Positions 5,941-8,757 of a DNA stretch of 8,757 nucleotides are shown one piece after another. Source of the DNA: Actinomycetes bacterium. Its GTDB lineage: Bacteria > Actinomycetota > Acidimicrobiia > Acidimicrobiales > Palsa-688. Location of the stretch: the NCBI GenBank assembly GCA_021827285.1, contig JAKAWM010000086.1, positions 1 to 8,757 on the forward strand. The letters run 5' to 3'. Under the pieces are notes generated by a model. It searched no databases. It worked only from the letters and a program-made list of their open reading frames with translations, and was not told the origin of the DNA. The first letter of the stretch is position 1, and each line of letters opens with the position of its first letter. A program made the position numbers and the translations under genes.

Positions 5941-7224
5941 TTACTGGGCGTTGAGCAGGGCGTCGAGCTTGCGGTCGTAGGCTTGGGCGACCGCTTCGAC
6001 GTTCTGATGGCCCTTGGCCAACTGGGCAAAGAGGTTCTGCATGACATTATCGGCCTCGACGGTGGCCCAGCCGGGCACCGGCGGGGTGAAGTTGCTCACC
6101 GAGGCGGCCTTGAAGTAGGTGGCGATGTTGGGGTTAGCCGTCAAGTTGACCTGGCCGATCACATTGGTGGCATTGGGGATGAAGCCGATGTCCTTGGCTT
6201 GGAGAAGTTGGTTGGCCGTGCCGGCATAGAGCTTGACCCAGGCGAGGGCCTGCGCTTGGTTGGGGCTGTTCTTGGCGATGCCGAGGTCAGATCCCCCCAG
6301 GAAGACGGGGGCCGGCTTTCCAGGGACCAGCCCGGGGAGGATGAAGGTCCCTATCTTTCCTGCCATTTTCTTGTTGTCGGCGCGGATCTGCCCCAGGGTC
6401 CAGGTGCCGTCGATGAACATGGCGGCCTTGCCGCTGGCGAAGACCTCGGCGTCGGAGGGAGTTACCTCGTTGGTGCTACGCGACGCAGGGGTGGACATGT
6501 CGTTTTGGACCACCTGGAACTCGTGCAGGCCGGCCAGGGAAGCCTTGGACTCCAAGGCGCCGACCCACTTGCCGCCCTGTTGGACGGCGATCTGGCCGCC
6601 GTAGGCCCACAGGAAGGGCACGGCCGCATACCACTCTTCACCCGGCAGGTACAGGGACGAGAAGTCCTTCACGTTGGAAAACCGGTTCTTCAGGGCAGCG
6701 CCGTCAGCGACCAACTGGTCCAGGGTAGCCGGCGGCTTGGTGATCCCTGCTTGCCGGAACATCTGCTTGTTGTAGACGACCACCCGGTCGCCGGCCAGCT
6801 CCGGTACGGCGTAAAGACCGCCCTTGTACTCGGCCGGGCCTTCAAGCCCGGAGAGCCACTGGCTGCTGTTTTGGAACTGGCTCTTGTACGGCGTGAGGTT
6901 GGTCAAGCCGCCGGAGGCCGCGAACTCGGCTACGTCGGTGTTGCCCAACTCCATTACGTCAGGCGGGCTACTGCTGGCTAGCCCGGAAATGATCTTGGCA
7001 CTGATGCCGCTCCATTGCTGGACTTCAATGTTAACCGTCCAGCCCGGGTACTCTTTCTGGAAAGCGGTGTTGACGGCGGTGTACACAGACGGCTGGGAGT
7101 CACCGGTCATCAGCCAGACAGTGAGGGTATTGCTGGAAGCCGAAGCTGTGGCGGTAAGCCCACCACTCATCCCGGTCGCGACGGCGAGGGCAAGAGCAGT
7201 GGGAGCGATGAGGCGTCTTTTCAC
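5941..7224 (-). CDS. ABC transporter sugar-binding protein (extracellular)
   Basis: A 427-residue solute-binding protein of the carbohydrate family-1 type. A Sec signal peptide covers residues 1-29: MKRRLIAP, a hydrophobic core LALAVATGMSGG, and an ASA cleavage site before SSNTLTVWLM. The mature part has PPDVMELGNTDVAEFAASGGL, PELAGDRVVVYNK, FASGKAAMFIDGTW and FLGGSDLGIAKNS, all in family order and at normal length. No cysteine is present at the cleavage site, so it does not look like a lipoprotein, unusual for a Gram-positive binding protein. Start GTG 7224 is set by a perfect AAGGAG 6 bases upstream; the open frame further up to 7290 would cross the leader. It is the first gene of the operon and, with the dre sites in its promoter, probably binds GlcNAc or chitooligosaccharides (DasA- or NgcE-like; which cannot be told). 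Confidence 0.92.
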   Translation of the reverse strand: MKRRLIAPTALALAVATGMSGGLTATASASSNTLTVWLMTGDSQPSVYTAVNTAFQKEYPGWTVNIEVQQWSGISAKIISGLASSSPPDVMELGNTDVAEFAASGGLTNLTPYKSQFQNSSQWLSGLEGPAEYKGGLYAVPELAGDRVVVYNKQMFRQAGITKPPATLDQLVADGAALKNRFSNVKDFSSLYLPGEEWYAAVPFLWAYGGQIAVQQGGKWVGALESKASLAGLHEFQVVQNDMSTPASRSTNEVTPSDAEVFASGKAAMFIDGTWTLGQIRADNKKMAGKIGTFILPGLVPGKPAPVFLGGSDLGIAKNSPNQAQALAWVKLYAGTANQLLQAKDIGFIPNATNVIGQVNLTANPNIATYFKAASVSNFTPPVPGWATVEADNVMQNLFAQLAKGHQNVEAVAQAYDRKLDALLNAQ

Positions 7225-7230
7225 TATGCG

Positions 7231-7236
7231 CTCCTT
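7231..7236 (-). promoter_or_regulatory. Strong Shine-Dalgarno site of the binding-protein gene
   Basis: On the - strand AAGGAG is followed by six bases (CGCATA) and then GTG at 7224. This fixes the start at the beginning of the signal peptide rather than at a codon further upstream. Confidence 0.85.
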
Positions 7237-7308
7237 GTGTTGCGGTCCCTTCAGAGCTGCCTCCCCGAGCCCTGGGCCTTCGCTGCTCAAGGGGCCCCGC
7301 TGAGGCTG

Positions 7309-7324
7309 TATGGTCTAGACCAAT
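7309..7324. promoter_or_regulatory. DasR-type operator (dre) 1
   Basis: TATGGTCTAGACCAAT contains the perfect 12-bp palindrome TGGTCTAGACCA at 7311-7322, the core of the Streptomyces DasR-responsive element (ACTGGTCTAGACCAGT). It lies just downstream of the predicted transcription start of the - strand transport operon, where a bound GntR repressor would block transcription. Confidence 0.9.
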
Positions 7325-7339
7325 GTGGTCTAGACCAAT
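7324..7339. promoter_or_regulatory. DasR-type operator (dre) 2
   Basis: TGTGGTCTAGACCAAT holds a second exact TGGTCTAGACCA at 7326-7337. The two palindrome centres are 15 bp apart, about one and a half helical turns, so two dimers would sit on opposite faces. This site spans the predicted start of transcription of the transport operon and lies upstream of the predicted -35 of the regulator gene. Confidence 0.9.
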
Positions 7340-7340
7340 C

Positions 7341-7369
7341 ACTTTGTCACACCGACGCCTCGTTGTCAA
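7341..7369 (-). promoter_or_regulatory. Predicted promoter of the transport/nag operon
   Basis: Read on the - strand: TTGACA (7369-7364, perfect -35), 17-bp spacer, CAAAGT (7346-7341, imperfect -10). Transcription would start near 7334, inside dre 2, leaving a ~110-base leader before GTG 7224. The operator position is what makes this prediction attractive; the -10 match is weak. Confidence 0.5.
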
Positions 7370-7372
7370 TAT
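7344..7372 (+). promoter_or_regulatory. Predicted promoter of the GntR regulator gene
   Basis: TTGTCA (7344-7349), 17-bp spacer, CAATAT (7367-7372). A better -10 hexamer, TATCAT (7370-7375), overlaps but is 20 bp from that -35. Either would start transcription around 7380, ahead of the GAGGAT ribosome binding site. It overlaps almost completely with the opposing promoter of the transport operon. Confidence 0.35.
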
Positions 7373-7389
7373 CATGTGGCCAATGGCTG

Positions 7390-7401
7390 CGAGGATCCTC
7401 G
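7390..7401 (+). promoter_or_regulatory. 12-bp perfect palindrome covering the regulator's ribosome binding site
   Basis: CGAGGATCCTCG is perfectly self-complementary and includes the GAGGAT Shine-Dalgarno used by GTG 7403. With no loop it is a poor RNA hairpin, but it could serve as a small operator or reduce ribosome access. Significance uncertain. Confidence 0.4.
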
Positions 7402-7402
7402 G

Positions 7403-8194
7403 GTGAGCGTCCCAACTGGAGGCGCGGCTGTTGCCAAGCCAGCTGCCCAGCGGCACTACCCGAAGTACTACCTAGTTAAGGGGCACCTATCAGAGATGCT
7501 GGCCAAGCTGGCTCCGGGCGAGGCACTGCCCCCGGAGAGGGCGCTGGCGGAGCGCTTTGAGGCCAGCCGGACCACGGTCCGCCAAGCGCTGCGTGAACTT
7601 TCCATCGAGGGGCACTTGGTGAGCGTGCAGGGGAGCGGCACTTTTGCGGCGGCACCCAAGATGGCCCAGCCTCTCCAGCTCACGAGCTACACCGAAGACA
7701 TGCGTCGTCAGGGCCTGGCCCCCAGCTCGCGTCTTTTGTCCATTGGGTATATCGCCGCGGATGAGGAGCTGGCCGCCCGGTTGGGCGTACGCCGGGGGGC
7801 CCGGGTGCTGCGGATCGAACGCCTGCGGACGGCTAGCGAGGAGCCCATGGCCATAGAGACGACGCACCTGGCGGCGGCCCGCTTCCCGGGGTTGGCCCGG
7901 CGCCTGGTGGGGCCGGTGTCACTGTACGCCTTGTTGGCCGCGGGCTATGGTGTGCACCTGGCTGAGGCCGAGGAGACCATCGAGACGGTGCCCGCGCCCC
8001 CCCGGGAAGCGGCCCTACTGGAGACCACCGTTGGCTACCCGATGTTGCTGCTCTCGCGCCATAGCCGCGACGGCTCTGGCCTGCCGGTCGAGTACGTGCG
8101 GTCCTTCTACAGGGGAGACCGCTATAAGTTCGTGGCCCAATTGAAGCGGCCAGTGGAGGGGGTCGATGGCCTTGATGGTGGGGGGAGGTCATGA
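7403..8194 (+). CDS. dasR: GntR/HutC-family transcriptional regulator, DasR/NagR type
   Basis: A 263-residue regulator. The N-terminal winged helix-turn-helix (~20-85) shows PKYYLVKGHLSEML, LPPERALAERFEASRTTVRQAL (HTH) and the wing VSVQGSGTF. A UTRA effector domain follows (~90-247), ending LPVEYVRSFYRGDRYKFVAQL, which is characteristic of the DasR/NagR group. These sense phosphorylated amino sugars such as GlcN-6-P or GlcNAc-6-P and release DNA. Two dre sites lie immediately upstream and next to the divergent transport/nag operon, its likely target. GTG 7403 is preferred because GAGGAT lies 6 bases before it and it follows the predicted transcription start; an earlier in-frame GTG at 7376 has no ribosome binding site and adds nine non-conserved residues. 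Length is normal for the family. Confidence 0.93.
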   Translation: MSVPTGGAAVAKPAAQRHYPKYYLVKGHLSEMLAKLAPGEALPPERALAERFEASRTTVRQALRELSIEGHLVSVQGSGTFAAAPKMAQPLQLTSYTEDMRRQGLAPSSRLLSIGYIAADEELAARLGVRRGARVLRIERLRTASEEPMAIETTHLAAARFPGLARRLVGPVSLYALLAAGYGVHLAEAEETIETVPAPPREAALLETTVGYPMLLLSRHSRDGSGLPVEYVRSFYRGDRYKFVAQLKRPVEGVDGLDGGGRS

Positions 8195-8258
8195 GGCAGA
8201 AGGAGCCGTTTCAGGCGGCGGCCGGAGCTCCCGCCCGGAAACCCATACCAGGATGCTC

Positions 8259-8265
8259 AGGAGGG
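8259..8265 (+). promoter_or_regulatory. Shine-Dalgarno site deciding the start of the SIS gene
   Basis: AGGAGGG is followed by six bases and an in-frame GTG at 8272. The competing ATG at 8191 has a purine stretch (GGGGGAGG) ending only two bases before it, a poor spacing. Confidence 0.6.
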
Positions 8266-8271
8266 ACGCGA

Positions 8272-8757
8272 GTGGTCCGCGGGCGAGGGGCTGAAGGCTT
8301 CATCACCGCGGCTGGCCAGGTCCTGAGACGGCTGGGGGAGACCCAGCTCGGGGTTATCAAGGACGCCAGCACCGTGCTGGCGAAAGGCTTGCTGGCCGGA
8401 GGGTCAGTCCATGTCTTCGGGACCGGGCACTCAAGCATCGTGGCCAGGGAGCTCGCCGGACGAGCTGGAGGATTGGCCGAAATGACGGAGCTGGCCCTCG
8501 ATGACCTGGTGCTGGCCGGGTGGGCCAGCAAGCAAGAGCTGCTCGACGGCCGGTTGGAGAGGCGCCCCGAGGCGGCCCAGGCCTTATTGGAGCAGGCCGT
8601 CGTGGGTGAGCACGACGGCCTTGTCGTTGTCTCGCACACTGGTTGCAACGGCGCCCCGGTTGAGATGGCCCTCGAAGCTCATCGCCGCCACTTGCCGGTC
8701 GTGGCGGTCACGTCGCTTGAGCGCAGCGAGCGGGCGATTTCCCGGCACCCCAGCGGG
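8272..8757 (+). CDS. SIS-domain phosphosugar-binding protein (UPF0309-like), 5' part
   Basis: The frame is open to the window edge, so only about 162 residues are visible. From GTG 8272, residues ~5-30 (AEGFITAAGQVLRRLGETQ) form the N-terminal helix of the family. VHVFGTGHSSIVARELAGRAGG (~47-68) is the first SIS phosphate-binding loop, VVVSHTGCNGAPVEMA (~118-133) the second, and VVAVTSLERS (~143-152) follows. Members of this single-SIS group are thought to bind a phosphosugar, but their reaction is not established. Start choice: GTG 8272 has AGGAGGG six bases upstream and gives the usual N-terminus. An in-frame ATG at 8191 overlaps the regulator stop (ATGA) but would add 27 low-similarity residues. 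Either way it is probably co-transcribed with the GntR regulator and linked to amino-sugar phosphate metabolism. Confidence 0.85.
   Translation, partial: MVRGRGAEGFITAAGQVLRRLGETQLGVIKDASTVLAKGLLAGGSVHVFGTGHSSIVARELAGRAGGLAEMTELALDDLVLAGWASKQELLDGRLERRPEAAQALLEQAVVGEHDGLVVVSHTGCNGAPVEMALEAHRRHLPVVAVTSLERSERAISRHPSG

Noticed and set aside
5934..6047. Longer N-terminus for the MalF-type permease
   Set aside because: It would run into the binding-protein gene and lacks any family similarity.
5881..6981. Long + strand open frame opposite the binding-protein and permease genes
   Set aside because: It is the antisense shadow of two well-supported transporter genes; the translation has no recognisable domain.
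7274..7297. GGGCCTT/AAGGGGCCC partial inverted repeat in the operon leader as an attenuator or riboswitch
   Set aside because: The arms do not pair without a two-base bulge and no T-run or conserved riboswitch elements follow.
7376..7402. Upstream GTG as start of the GntR regulator
   Set aside because: No ribosome binding site, and it lies at or before the predicted transcription start; GTG 7403 has GAGGAT.

Overview
The window is high-GC DNA with GTG starts, GTGA/ATGA stop-start overlaps and a DasR-type operator. This points to an actinobacterium (Actinomycetota); nothing in the sequence fixes the class. It is an amino-sugar (chitooligosaccharide / N-acetylglucosamine) utilisation locus.

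Left part, + strand: the last ~92 codons of a GH20 beta-N-acetylhexosaminidase (2-280, cut by the window edge). After a 130-bp spacer comes a divergent acyl-CoA-dehydrogenase-fold protein (411-1475) that has no obvious role in sugar catabolism and lacks the usual active-site signatures. The next 240 bp (1476-1715) separate two convergent genes. They hold six copies of a 15-bp motif at ~32-33-bp steps, placed almost mirror-symmetrically around position 1616.5. The inner copies form a ~102-bp imperfect palindrome.

Centre, - strand (read 7224 -> 1716): one tight five-gene operon. It encodes an ABC sugar-binding protein with a Sec signal peptide but no lipobox cysteine, two MalF/MalG-type permeases, a GlmS/NagB-II-like double-SIS isomerase/deaminase, and nagA (GlcNAc-6-phosphate deacetylase). 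Genes overlap by 4 bp or are separated by 5-7 bp. There is no ATPase gene in the operon and no GlcNAc kinase in view.

Right part, + strand: a divergently transcribed GntR/HutC regulator of the DasR/NagR type (7403-8194), then a SIS-domain protein of the UPF0309 kind running off the right edge. The divergent spacer (7225-7402) contains two exact 12-bp TGGTCTAGACCA palindromes, which are the core of the DasR-responsive element (dre). They sit 15 bp apart over the predicted start of transcription of the transport operon.

Pathway implied: GH20 trims chitooligosaccharides, and the ABC transporter imports GlcNAc or chitobiose. A kinase encoded elsewhere makes GlcNAc-6-P, NagA deacetylates it to GlcN-6-P, and the double-SIS enzyme converts that to fructose-6-P plus ammonia. 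The GntR regulator probably represses the operon through the two dre sites and is released by a phosphorylated amino sugar. No RNA genes, CRISPR arrays or insertion sequences were seen.
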